This document shows, in pieces, positions 37,697 to 45,946 of a stretch of DNA of 64,000 nt. Origin of the DNA: Pantoea allii (GTDB taxonomy: Bacteria > Pseudomonadota > Gammaproteobacteria > Enterobacterales > Enterobacteriaceae); assembly GCF_002307475.1 (NCBI RefSeq), contig NZ_NTMH01000032.1, forward strand, positions 124,001-188,000. The letters are read 5' to 3'. The position numbers and the translations under genes were made by a program. Each line of letters starts with the position of its first letter. Position 1 is the stretch's first letter. The notes beneath the pieces are model-generated. The model searched no databases and was not told the DNA's origin. It saw nothing but the letters and a program-made list of their open reading frames with translations.

Positions 37697-38676
37697 TACT
37701 CGGTTTCCTGTACAGAACGGTCTTTCTGAGGATTGATAACACGTTGAATAAAATAGCGAGGTCTGGCACGGACATCGTTGTAGATACGGCCGATATATTC
37801 GCCAAGCAGCCCCATGCCAATAAACTGTGCACCTATGAAGATGAACAGCACGGCAAACAGCATAAAGACGCCATCACCAGCCCAGGCTGCGCCAAAGCAC
37901 AGACGCAGCAGAATCAACACCAGGGAAAAGGCAAACCCCGTCAGCGCGATCAGGCTGCCGAGGACGCTCAGCATGCGCAGTGGTGTGGTGGTGAGGCAGG
38001 TCACCAGGTCATACATCAGGTTAATTAAGCGCATAAAGCTGTATTTTGAATCGCCATGCTCACGCTCAGCGTGCGTCACGGGTAATTCAATGGTGCGCCG
38101 TGCAAAGGTGTTAGCCAGAATTGGAATGAACGTACTGCGTTCGTGGCAATTCAACATGGCATCGATAATGTGGCGGCGGTAAGCCCGCAGCATGCAGCCA
38201 TAATCGCCCATCGATTTGCCGGTCACGCGCTGAATCATCTGATTGATAGTGCGTGAGGCCTGACGACGGAACCAGCTGTCCTGGCGGTTCTGGCGCACGG
38301 TTCCCACAACGTCGTAGCCTTCCTGAGCGGCAGCAACCAGACGCGGGATCTCTTCAGGGGGATTCTGTAAATCCGCATCCAGCGTGATAATCAGATCACC
38401 GCTGACATGGCTGAAGCCCGCCATAATGGCAGAGTGCTGACCGTAATTTCGGTTAAGCAACACAGCCACAATATGGCTGTCCGGCAGTGAAGCTGCATCC
38501 GCAATCATCACGGCGGAGGCGTCCTGACTACCGTCATCGACCAGCAGGATTTCATAGTCCAGATTAAGGGTTTTACAGGCGTCATTGGTACGCTGAATCA
38601 ACGCCGGTAAACTCTCCTGCTCGTTATAGACCGGGATAACCACCGATACTTTTTCAATCTCTTTATCGTCGAACAT
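37696..38676 (-). CDS. arnC: Undecaprenyl-phosphate Ara4FN transferase ArnC
   Basis: 326 aa. Family 2 glycosyltransferase domain (about 1-230) with [26 protein letters not shown] and [14 protein letters not shown], then two C-terminal membrane segments (about 235-300). It attaches the formylated sugar to undecaprenyl phosphate on the inner side of the membrane. It begins directly after the arnB stop and its end overlaps arnA by 1 base. Confidence 0.96.
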   Translation of the reverse strand: MFDDKEIEKVSVVIPVYNEQESLPALIQRTNDACKTLNLDYEILLVDDGSQDASAVMIADAASLPDSHIVAVLLNRNYGQHSAIMAGFSHVSGDLIITLDADLQNPPEEIPRLVAAAQEGYDVVGTVRQNRQDSWFRRQASRTINQMIQRVTGKSMGDYGCMLRAYRRHIIDAMLNCHERSTFIPILANTFARRTIELPVTHAEREHGDSKYSFMRLINLMYDLVTCLTTTPLRMLSVLGSLIALTGFAFSLVLILLRLCFGAAWAGDGVFMLFAVLFIFIGAQFIGMGLLGEYIGRIYNDVRARPRYFIQRVINPQKDRSVQETE

Positions 38677-39813
38677 TTAAACCCCAGTCAGTCCACGTAG
38701 TGCGCTGATAACGCGTTCAACGTCATCGTCGGTCATGTCGGGAAACAACGGAATCGAACATATACGCTCGCTGTTCCACTCGGTGGCGGGCAGTGATAGG
38801 TGCGGATAGTGTTCACGGTAATATTTGTGAGTATGCGCCGCCCGGAAATGGAGACCGGTTCCAATGTCCTGATCTTTAAGCTTCTGCATCAGCGCATCAC
38901 GGGAGAAACCGCATGCCTGCTCATCAACACGAATGATGAACAGATGCCAGGCATGTTGATGCTGCCAGGCTGGCGGAACCAGCGGTTTGAACGGCGTGTC
39001 TTTGAGCGCCTCCAGATAGCGTTGCGCAATGGCCGCCCGGCGCTGGTTAATTTCAGGCAACTTTTCGAGCTGGACCAGCGCAATAGCTGCGCTGATATCA
39101 GGCAGGTTGTATTTGAACCCAGGCATGATGACTTCAGCCTGTGGCTGACGGCCGTGGGTTTGTCTGTCAAAGGCATCAACGCCAAGACCATGAAACTTCA
39201 GGCTGCGAATTCGATCGGCAAGCGCGGCATCATCCGTGACGACCAGCCCACCCTCAGCACAGGTCATATTCTTGATTGCATGGAAAGAAAAAATCGCATT
39301 GCCATGTCCACCAACATGCTGGCCTTTGTAGTAAGTGCCTGCGGCATGTGCGGCGTCTTCGATGACCGGAATCCCGTGGCGTTTACCGATGGCATAAATG
39401 GCATCGATGTCGGCAGGCGCGCCGGCGTAATGGACAGGGATGATGGCTTTGGTCTTAGGGGTTATCGCCGCTTCAATGGCCTCAGGCGTTACCATCAGAT
39501 TATCAACGTCGATATCAATCATTACCGGGGTTGCGCCCAGCAAGGTAATAATGTTCAGAGTAGAAACCCAGGTCAGCGAAGGGGTAATGACCTCATCACC
39601 TGCCTTGATGCCCAGCGCCATTAACATCACATGCATACCGGCTGTTGCAGACGTCACGGCAATAGCATGTTGATTCCCGGTCAGCTGGCAGAATGCACGT
39701 TCCAGTTCGGCACATTTTGGCCCGGTAGTAATCCATCCAGATGCAAACACATCACGCACTGCAGACAGTTCAGCTTCACCCAAAGAAGGTCGTGAAAACG
39801 GAAGAAATGCCAT
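38677..39813 (-). CDS. arnB: UDP-Ara4O aminotransferase ArnB
   Basis: 378 aa, PLP-dependent DegT/DnrJ/EryC1 family. The PLP lysine is Lys181 ([15 protein letters not shown]); the conserved front reads [19 protein letters not shown]. It transfers an amino group from glutamate to the 4-keto sugar nucleotide. First gene of arnBCADTEF; ribosome site AAGGAT precedes it. PmrA would be expected to control this operon; only a weak CTTAAC-N5-ATTAAA candidate is seen at 40019-40035. Confidence 0.96.
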   Translation of the reverse strand: MAFLPFSRPSLGEAELSAVRDVFASGWITTGPKCAELERAFCQLTGNQHAIAVTSATAGMHVMLMALGIKAGDEVITPSLTWVSTLNIITLLGATPVMIDIDVDNLMVTPEAIEAAITPKTKAIIPVHYAGAPADIDAIYAIGKRHGIPVIEDAAHAAGTYYKGQHVGGHGNAIFSFHAIKNMTCAEGGLVVTDDAALADRIRSLKFHGLGVDAFDRQTHGRQPQAEVIMPGFKYNLPDISAAIALVQLEKLPEINQRRAAIAQRYLEALKDTPFKPLVPPAWQHQHAWHLFIIRVDEQACGFSRDALMQKLKDQDIGTGLHFRAAHTHKYYREHYPHLSLPATEWNSERICSIPLFPDMTDDDVERVISALRGLTGV

Positions 39814-40310
39814 TAAGTAATATCCTTAAACTGTTTTGCAATTTTTCCAGCAAATTGAGCGCAATTTTGAAATAAAATAATGAAAAAAATGTCGTATACG
39901 TTCATCAAAAATCGCCAAAATCCGCGAAAAACAAGCAAAATCATTAAAATCTGCCTGGTGAAATAAATTATTAGCAAAACCTTTATTTCATACCGGTATC
40001 AAATCATACGCCCGCAACCTTAACCGAACATTAAACACCTTATGTAATTAACAAATTGACATGATATTTATCACTTTTACCAGACTAATCACTTTAAATA
40101 AACAGATATGTTTGACAGTTGCGTGAAGGTACTAAAAAGAGAATTTTGAGGGGCGTGTTCGGTATATGCGGTGGTTGACAGAAGCCTTGATATCGTTGAA
40201 AGTTAGACGGCAGAATCCTGTTGTTATTTAAACAAATAGCGTTGCGGCAATTGCTGAAAAAAAACGCAAGTCGCATTATTTTATTTATTTACATAAAGTT
40301 ACCCGTAACC
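39814..40310. other. AT-rich promoter region upstream of arnB
   Basis: About 500 AT-rich bases between arnB and the divergent VOC gene, without a gene. On the plus strand, CTTAAC-CGAAC-ATTAAA at 40019-40035 resembles a PmrA direct repeat (CTTAAT-N5-CTTAAT) but with changes and in the orientation away from arnB, so it is only suggestive. Confidence 0.45.
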
Positions 40311-40748
40311 ATGTGCGCCGAAAACGTAGCTGATACTCTCTACTGGAACCCTATGGTTCCCGAGCTGACCGTCGCGGACTTTGCCGCGTCTTATGCTTTT
40401 TATGTTGACGTTATCGGCTGGAAAGTCAGGATAAGACGTGCTCAGCCGGACTTCGCCTATTTGTGTTATGGTGAAGCACAGTTAATGATTGAGCAGATGC
40501 ATGAAGAAGGCTGGCAGACCGCAAAATTGGCCCGACCTCTGGGACGGGGGATCAATTTTCAGATTGAAGTAGCGGATATCGACACGCTCTACAATCGACT
40601 GCTTACGCACGGAACGCCCCTCTTTCGTCCCCTGCGCGAAAATTGTTATCACACCGGCGCTCAATATGAATGTCAGAAAGAATTCCTGGTTCAGGACCCT
40701 GACGGCTATCTTCTGCGATTTTTTCAGCCTGGCGGTGGATCACCTTAG
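40311..40748 (+). CDS. VOC-superfamily (glyoxalase/bleomycin resistance-like) protein
   Basis: 145 aa from the ATG at 40311; the frame is open to 40221 but the front then lacks similarity. Two beta-alpha-beta-beta-beta repeats: WNPMVPELTVADFAASYAFY and INFQIEVADIDTLYNRL, and the C-terminal EFLVQDPDGYLLRFFQ with the typical metal-Glu/DPDG ending. It probably binds or modifies a small toxic compound, as bleomycin-resistance proteins do; substrate unknown. The ribosome site is weak. Confidence 0.8.
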   Translation: MCAENVADTLYWNPMVPELTVADFAASYAFYVDVIGWKVRIRRAQPDFAYLCYGEAQLMIEQMHEEGWQTAKLARPLGRGINFQIEVADIDTLYNRLLTHGTPLFRPLRENCYHTGAQYECQKEFLVQDPDGYLLRFFQPGGGSP

Positions 40749-40796
40749 CCGTTAAACGCACGGACTTTCAGCAGACGCAGCACTGAAATTCGAGGT

Positions 40797-40935
40797 TAGC
40801 GCAAACGTCATATCATCACGCAGGTCAGTCACTGCGACGTTGTCGTTCTCAGCAGCAAACTTTTCACCGCAGTTAAATCCTCCCAGTACGTTGCCAGGAA
40901 GAAGTGTTGCCACTCTCCCTGTGTTTCCGGCTGCT
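40797..40935 (-). pseudogene. Duplicated fragment of the monooxygenase-like gene at 41568
   Basis: About 135 bases match 41620-41760 closely (for example CCGCAGTTAAATCCTCCCAG and AGTGTTGCCACTCTCCCTGT), in the same orientation. Read on the minus strand it gives the middle part of the 103-aa protein (WQHFFLATYWEDLTAVK-like). It lacks both ends, so it is a partial tandem duplication left by recombination, next to an hcp remnant. Confidence 0.75.
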
Positions 40936-41018
40936 TAATTTCACGACGTCGCGCTGGCGCATTCCTACGTCTGGATGTGTCCAAACAGGGTGGTGCATAT
41001 CGTTTTATTCGATAACAG

Positions 41019-41108
41019 TGGGTGCTGATGGTTGAAGTGCGTTACCAGGCGATCACCTGGAAATATATGGAAGGAAATGATTCGTGGAACGACCATTATT
41101 TTGCCTGA
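41019..41108 (+). pseudogene. C-terminal remnant of an hcp gene
   Basis: Reads VEVRYQAITWKYMEGNDSWN and a further HYFA then stop, matching the end of the intact Hcp at 44555 (LELRYEAITWKY). Only about 28 codons survive. It shows that an earlier Hcp unit stood here and was lost to recombination. Confidence 0.78.
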
Positions 41109-41150
41109 TAAGAAGGCATCAGACGGGGCGAATGCCTCCTCAGACATTAA

Positions 41151-41351
41151 TCAGGATATAAAAAATTCGGCTGGACCACAGGCAAAGGTTATGTCTGCCG
41201 CTTTCCTCTGACTGAACATGATGATGCTCAGTTATTGCAAGGCTGTTATGACTATTATTATGGCTATATTGATGCCATCAAACGGGTGATGACCAGCGTT
41301 TCAATAGTCCAGATGGGCTCCATTTGCCTGCATTTTCGTTTTACAAAATAA
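41151..41351 (+). pseudogene. Tail of an unknown protein just after the hcp remnant
   Basis: An open frame without a start codon: KFGWTTGKGYVCRFPLTEHD, then LLQGCYDYYYGYIDAIKRVM and an end SICLHFRFTK. It follows the hcp remnant by about 40 bases, the place where a carried effector would be encoded. I do not recognise the family. It is probably the C-terminal part of a lost Hcp-linked gene. Confidence 0.35.
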
Positions 41352-41567
41352 ATGTGAAGGACTGGCACAAGGCATCGCTGATGGCGTTATTGATATGCCA
41401 TTTTGATCCAGGATTCAGAAGGAAAATCCAGCTAGCCGTGGAAAGGTCTGTCGCATAAACAGGATGATAATGGGCCCATCAAGTTAAGGATTTTATAATA
41501 TCAAAGGGCCAGTATTCGCCCCTGACAAACACATTTCCTCTTCATGAATAGAGCCCATTTTAAGCAT

Positions 41568-41879
41568 CTACAGCGGCACGATCTCGTCCACCTGATGCTG
41601 AAAAACGTAAGGATCAGAGATTAACCCAAACTGTTCATCATCCGGCCAGGTCACTGCGACGTGGTAGTTCTCACCAGCAAAATTTTTCACCGCAGTTAAA
41701 TCCTCCCAGTACGTCGCCAGAAAGAAGTGTTGCCACTCTCCCTGTGTTTCCTGATGGACGAATGCGGCTTTGTTTCCCGATGTCGCGCTGGCGTGTTCAA
41801 CGCCGGTCCTTTGAAGATGTCTGGCAAACCCTTCTGCATGTTTTAACGGAACGCATCCGTGCCACGTTCTTACAATCAT
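41568..41879 (-). CDS. Antibiotic biosynthesis monooxygenase (ABM)-like protein
   Basis: 103 aa from the ATG at 41879, 7 bases after AAGGAG; an open frame back to 41978 is ignored. ABM/dimeric alpha-beta barrel pattern: MIVRTWHGCVPLKHAEGFAR, then FFLATYWEDLTAVKNFAGEN with the conserved W-x-D and F-A-G-E. Such proteins act as small oxygenases or as stress proteins; the substrate is unknown. A partial copy lies at 40797-40935. Confidence 0.75.
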   Translation of the reverse strand: MIVRTWHGCVPLKHAEGFARHLQRTGVEHASATSGNKAAFVHQETQGEWQHFFLATYWEDLTAVKNFAGENYHVAVTWPDDEQFGLISDPYVFQHQVDEIVPL

Positions 41880-42056
41880 CGTCTTCTCCTTAAAAGCCGT
41901 CTTCATTTGAGGATAATGCGTTGATTTTATACAACAGAATGGAATGTCAGGTAAAAAATTTGTCCGGCGGTGGCACAAATCCTAATTTGTTCTACAGTTA
42001 CTGGCCCGACCAGGGATAACGACATTAATCATAGTAATAACAGAACGGTAACAAAT

Positions 42057-42341
42057 ATGGAATTGAGTAAGTTTGAGGTCAGAACAGGCCTGTGGCCACA
42101 CATGCATTTCACCGATATTGAGTACGATCAGCGCGGCAGTAGCTACGAAATTTACGCCACCGATGTGACCCATCAAACCAAGAGCAAGCTGTTTATTTGC
42201 CGTACGGTTGATGAACAACAGGCGAGACTGCTGGCTGAACAGTTCAAAATCTGGCTGCCTAAAATCAATAGCAGAAAGCGCAAAGCCGCTTCAAAAACAT
42301 CGCCGACAGGCTATGAACGTGTGGCATGCCATAAAGGCTGA
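42057..42341 (+). CDS. Hypothetical protein, 94 aa
   Basis: From the ATG at 42057 (MELSKFEVRTGLWPHMHFTD); the longer frame to 41970 would overlap the promoter of the divergent ABM gene. It is mixed alpha/beta with a basic C-terminus (INSRKRKAASK). No family recognised; no signal peptide or membrane segment. The ribosome site is poor, so confidence in the exact start is low. Confidence 0.5.
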   Translation: MELSKFEVRTGLWPHMHFTDIEYDQRGSSYEIYATDVTHQTKSKLFICRTVDEQQARLLAEQFKIWLPKINSRKRKAASKTSPTGYERVACHKG

Positions 42342-42434
42342 AGCTGTTACTCGCCTGTTTCAACGGTTTAGTTAATCGTCACAGGATATGATGGACCAGT
42401 AGCAGTCAGGTTTATGCTGTTGGTCCAAACGCTA

Positions 42435-42763
42435 TCAGAAAGAATAGGTTATCGCCGCCGTCAGAGAGGCATCATTGTGACGGAATACCACAGGACTGTC
42501 CGCAGCATTTTTATCCAGCCAACGATAGTCGCCGATTAAACTGGTCCCCCATCCTGACGCAAACTGGTGACTCCACGTTACGCTGGTATCCGTACCGTAA
42601 ACCCCCCCCCCTTGGCACTGTACTGACTGTATCCGCTACGGGCATGTTGATCCGCATTAAGGGTTGTGAGCGGGAAGCCGCCAAAATTTTGCGGGCTTGC
42701 CATACGGCATTTGCGAATCAGGGCACCCTGAGTAATGTCTTTCATCCCCAGCGTGGAGACCAT
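42435..42763 (-). pseudogene. MipA/OmpV-family outer-membrane protein, C-terminal remnant
   Basis: Read leftward: ADQHARSGYSQYSAKGG, a run of ten G (C10 at 42602-42611 on the plus strand), then VYGTDTSVTWSHQFASGWGT and a C-terminal VFRHNDASLTAAITYSF whose final Phe is the usual outer-membrane barrel signal. The frame changes across the G run. The N-terminal two thirds are absent and unrelated transposase sequence follows upstream, so it is a remnant, although the G run could also have allowed slippage. Confidence 0.65.
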
Positions 42764-42909
42764 CTGGTCCAGATGAAGTTTCTCATCGATGATAACCTTC
42801 TGATTTATCTGGCCTAAAGGCTGGATAAGACATCTTTTATAACATTCTGGATCATCCGCGCAGAAGAGTGAGTTCAGTGCACTTTGTGTTTCTGTATCGC
42901 GGAAAGGCG

Positions 42910-43419
42910 CTAACGTTCCGTTGACAGCGCTTTACTGGTGATGTTCTGAAGCGTGGAATATCCTGGCCGGACGGTTTTCTTATTCAGCCAGCAGATAAGT
43001 TCGGTGGCAACAAATCCAGGAGTGATATCACGACGCACAATCTGCGCTGCACGGGCATCTAACTGTAGACCAACAGAGCCTGACCACTGATGGTACCCAA
43101 AGAAGTCGGTAGTAAGCTTACGCTGGGCGTAATATTGATGACCGGTAATGATTTTGTCGGTGAGTGATACTTAACGAAAGTAACGCTGAATCACAAAATC
43201 GAAATCACTTTCCACATCCTTCGGTAGAAAATGAAAGAAAGCATGTTTGGCCTTAAAATAACTCGTCTGCAGGATACAATAAATTTGCGCCAGTATTCCG
43301 GGGCGGCTGGTTGCGAGCGCCAGCTCATCTGACGTAAGCGACCAAATACTCCAGTTGCTGGCCTTCATCAAAATCAGGCCATACAGTGCGAATTTTTCTG
43401 CACGCGAAGGTATGGCCAT
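42910..43419 (-). pseudogene. tnpA: Tn3-family transposase tnpA, N-terminal remnant
   Basis: Minus-strand frames give RAEKFALYGL, SDELALATSRPGILAQIYCI, YFKAKHAFFHFLPKDVESDF and, after a frameshift near 43170, KIITGHQYYAQRKLTTDFFG, DARAAQIVRRDITPGF and a region RPGYSTLQNITSKALSTER then stop. This is the DUF4158-type front of Tn3 transposases. The segment PDFDEGQQLEY is seen in another frame, so there are at least two more frameshifts. It could be from the same family as the remnant at 18217, but not proven. Confidence 0.72.
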
Positions 43420-43591
43420 CGCCAGGGCAAAAGGGAAACGGCGAGGAAAACAGCCAAAGTTGTCAGATAAACAGCAAAAAGAGCTTTGCAGGATGCACGG
43501 AAGCGGTGAGTACTCAATAAGCGATCTGGCCGAATTATTTTCCGTTTCGCGGCAGACTGTCTATCGGACGCTTTCCCCTGGACAAAAATGA
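43407..43591 (+). pseudogene. Serine resolvase/invertase, C-terminal remnant
   Basis: REGMAIARAKGKRRGKQPKL then ISDLAELFSVSRQTVYRTL is the DNA-binding helix-turn-helix end of a Tn3-type resolvase. The catalytic N-terminus is replaced by an unrelated frame that overlaps the front of the transposase remnant on the other strand. A normal res site with divergent tnpA and tnpR is thus lost. Confidence 0.75.
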
Positions 43592-43626
43592 GCAAGAGGA
43601 TTTAATGAAATAAGCAAGGAGCACTT

Positions 43627-44319
43627 ATGTACTACAGCAATGAAGTTATCAGCTATTTTCAGGCTAATAAAATTCTTGCGTTAAAACTCGACCATGCATT
43701 AGCGGGTGCAGGAAAAGCCGTATCAAATCAGATTGAGACGATCGCTGCAGGTACAACGCGAGCACTGTATTACACATCCTGTTTTACTGATGAATATCAG
43801 GATGTCTGCCAGAAACAAAAGACCGAAGACATTCGATTCAAAAACAGCGTTATTTATCTTTTGCAACATGGCAATGTTGCGTATGACATGTTTAAAATAT
43901 ATTTCGAAGAAATATTTAAATATAAAACCCCCGATCAACTGGAGCGCATCAAACAAATGCTTATGGCTGTTAATATCCATATTGCCGCCAGTTCACTCAC
44001 AAACGCTGGGTTTGCTCTGGCAACAGCATCATTTGTCGCAGCAGGCATGAATCTAAGTCTTGAACTCAGTTCACTGGCAGGGCGAAGAGCGGGCGAGGTT
44101 GTAGGGGCTATTGGGATATACGGCGTGGTACAGAAAGCGGCAGATAGTGCCCATCGCCTACACGTCCAATACCCAGCCTATTACTCTGCACTCTACATGC
44201 AACAACTAGAAATGATGTACTTCCTCATAGAGCCATTGTTTGAGCGGGCTGAGGCGTTTAAAGCACAATGGGCATCGGATGATGGTATTGCAGATATCAT
44301 CACCAGGATGATTCGATAA
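43627..44319 (+). CDS. Unknown 230-aa protein upstream of Hcp, candidate type VI pore-forming effector
   Basis: Starts MYYSNEVISYFQANKILALK with AAGGAG 6 bases upstream. No signal peptide. Two long weakly hydrophobic stretches, residues about 118-150 (IAASSLTNAGFALATASFVA) and 155-175 (EVVGAIGIYGVVQKA), rich in Ala and Gly, are separated by the charged SLAGRRAGE. A small membrane protein gene follows after 2 bases and then hcp. Hcp-linked 220-230-aa proteins with a small membrane immunity partner are known, such as Serratia Ssp6/Sip6, an ion-pore effector pair. The role here is inference; I do not recognise a named domain. Confidence 0.55.
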   Translation: MYYSNEVISYFQANKILALKLDHALAGAGKAVSNQIETIAAGTTRALYYTSCFTDEYQDVCQKQKTEDIRFKNSVIYLLQHGNVAYDMFKIYFEEIFKYKTPDQLERIKQMLMAVNIHIAASSLTNAGFALATASFVAAGMNLSLELSSLAGRRAGEVVGAIGIYGVVQKAADSAHRLHVQYPAYYSALYMQQLEMMYFLIEPLFERAEAFKAQWASDDGIADIITRMIR

Positions 44320-44321
44320 TC

Positions 44322-44522
44322 ATGATGAATCTTATTAAAAGGTTTTTCAGACGGGTATTCAGATCATTGATCTCGTATTATGGCCCGGCAGTGCTGACAA
44401 TAATTTTCGCTTTAGTTCAGGGTTTGTTTTTTCCTGACAGCCCAATCTGGCTTATCCCCGTATTTTTTGTATTTGTGATGGTTGTTTTATCAATATGTGA
44501 GATTGTAAAGTTCAAACGTTAG
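44322..44522 (+). CDS. Small inner-membrane protein, candidate immunity protein
   Basis: 66 aa, MMNLIKRFFRRVFRSLISYY, with a basic N-terminus and two predicted membrane segments (about 20-40, GPAVLTIIFALVQGLFF, and 44-62, IWLIPVFFVFVMVVLSI). It begins 2 bases after the 230-aa gene stops, so the two are almost surely translated together. The layout matches a membrane immunity protein against a membrane-active toxin; this is inference from position and topology. Confidence 0.6.
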   Translation: MMNLIKRFFRRVFRSLISYYGPAVLTIIFALVQGLFFPDSPIWLIPVFFVFVMVVLSICEIVKFKR

Positions 44523-44554
44523 CATCATCGTAAATTTATTTATAAGGAAATAAT

Positions 44555-45034
44555 ATGTCTACACCCGCACATTTATGGCTTGAAGATGAGAACGGATCTC
44601 CGATAGTCGGTAGCTGCATGATGCCACTCCGTCTGGGTTCTATCGAGTTAAAATCATTCTCTCACGGTGTCACTATTCCAGTTGACCCAAGCTGGGGAAA
44701 ACTTACCGGAACGCGCGTTCATAGTCCGATCACGATAGTGAAAGAATTTGACCAAACGACACCTATTTTGTATCGCGCCGTCTGTGAAGGCCGCACATTG
44801 AAAAAAGCAACGATCAAGATGTACCGAATACTGGAATCGGGCATTGAGTCTGAATATTTCAATATCATCCTGGAAAACGTCAAAATCACGACAGTTTCCC
44901 CTTACCTTGCCCCTACAGGTATGAGCAGCAACCATCTGGAAACACTCGAATTACGTTATGAGGCAATTACCTGGAAGTATACGGAGGGTAATATTATCTA
45001 CAGAGACTCATGGAACGATCGTTGTCGTGCCTGA
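44555..45034 (+). CDS. hcp: Hcp-family type VI secretion tube protein
   Basis: 159 aa, the normal Hcp length. Hcp pattern: SVGSCMMPL-like GSCMMPLRLGSIELKSFSHG near residues 20-38, SPITIVKEFDQTTPILYRAV, and the closing TLELRYEAITWKYTEG. It forms hexameric rings of the secreted tube and can carry small effectors in its lumen. AAGGAA ribosome site; 33 bases after the small membrane gene. No other type VI structural genes lie in the window, so it is an orphan or accessory copy. Confidence 0.9.
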   Translation: MSTPAHLWLEDENGSPIVGSCMMPLRLGSIELKSFSHGVTIPVDPSWGKLTGTRVHSPITIVKEFDQTTPILYRAVCEGRTLKKATIKMYRILESGIESEYFNIILENVKITTVSPYLAPTGMSSNHLETLELRYEAITWKYTEGNIIYRDSWNDRCRA

Positions 45035-45046
45035 TGACGAGGGGCG

Positions 45047-45072
45047 CCAAAGGAGGCAATTGCCTCCTTTGG
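45047..45072 (+). terminator. Perfect 26-bp palindrome after hcp
   Basis: Arm CCAAAGGAGGCAA joined directly to its reverse complement, 12 bases after the hcp stop, followed by TTCT. Perfect stem with little loop. Probably a terminator or message-end hairpin; without a T run its function is not certain. Confidence 0.5.
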
Positions 45073-45262
45073 TTCTAGCCAGAACACTTAACGTCAGCAT
45101 TAAACTGACCATGTGAAGCGCATGTTTTCCGGTTATTATCACTTTGCTTGATCTCATCAGGTTGTGTCACTAAGGCGACGATGTCGCGACCAGGCTGGAG
45201 TATAAAAACAACGTGTCAACGTAAGCCCAGGAAACGATGGAGAAACGGTCAAGGTGGCCCAA

Positions 45263-45946
45263 ATGAAAACGAAACGCGTGCTGATTATTGAAGATGACGC
45301 TGATGCAGCGGGCGTACTTGAAGCCTATCTGAAACGGGATGGCTATGACGTGGCGATCGCCAGCAACGGCATGACCGGTCTGGAACAGGCCCAGCGCTGG
45401 CAGCCCGATCTGATTCTGCTGGATGTCATGCTGCCGGTGATGAATGGCACCGAAGTTTTGGCTGCCATCCGGCGCAGCGGTGATACGCCTGTCATCATGG
45501 TAACCGCGATGGGGGAAGCGCCCGACAGGATTGGCGCATTGCGTTATGGCGCTGACGACTATGTCGTCAAACCCTATAATCCCGGAGAGGTCGTCGCACG
45601 TGTTCAGGCTGTACTGCGTCGCACACAGCAGGCGAAAGTGCCAGATGAAAAGCTCTGCTGGGCGGGACTGGAGGTTGATCCTGAATCACTTACCGCCGTG
45701 GTTAATGGCGTCCACAGGCTCGATCTGACGCCAACGGAATTTTCTATTCTGGTTACCCTGATGCGCGCGCCCACGCGTCCTTTCAGCCGTTTGTTTTTAC
45801 TTGAGAACTGCCTTCCAGAAAGTGATGCCCTTGAGCGGGTGGTTGATACGCATGTGTATAATTTGCGTCGCAAACTTGAAGCTGCAGGGATGTCGGAAAT
45901 TTTACCCGCCGTTCGCAGCGTAGGTTACAGGTTCAGACAACCATGA
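45263..45946 (+). CDS. OmpR-family response regulator (BaeR/AdeR-like)
   Basis: 227 aa from the ATG at 45263 (AAGGTGG 7 bases upstream; a GTG at 45254 is less likely). Receiver domain with the acidic pocket IIEDDAD, phospho-acceptor Asp54 (LILLDVMLP) and Lys103 (VVKPYNP), then a winged-helix DNA-binding domain (DLTPTEFSILVTLM ... HVYNLRRKLEA). It overlaps the kinase gene by 4 bases. The two genes downstream are an RND efflux pair, so it likely controls that pump, as AdeRS does for AdeABC. Confidence 0.9.
   Translation: MKTKRVLIIEDDADAAGVLEAYLKRDGYDVAIASNGMTGLEQAQRWQPDLILLDVMLPVMNGTEVLAAIRRSGDTPVIMVTAMGEAPDRIGALRYGADDYVVKPYNPGEVVARVQAVLRRTQQAKVPDEKLCWAGLEVDPESLTAVVNGVHRLDLTPTEFSILVTLMRAPTRPFSRLFLLENCLPESDALERVVDTHVYNLRRKLEAAGMSEILPAVRSVGYRFRQP

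Noticed and set aside
39798..39830. PmrA-like direct repeat (TTTAAG and CTTAAT) just before arnB
   Set aside because: The spacer is 7 instead of 5 bases and the repeat overlaps the ribosome site and start codon, so it is an unlikely activator site.
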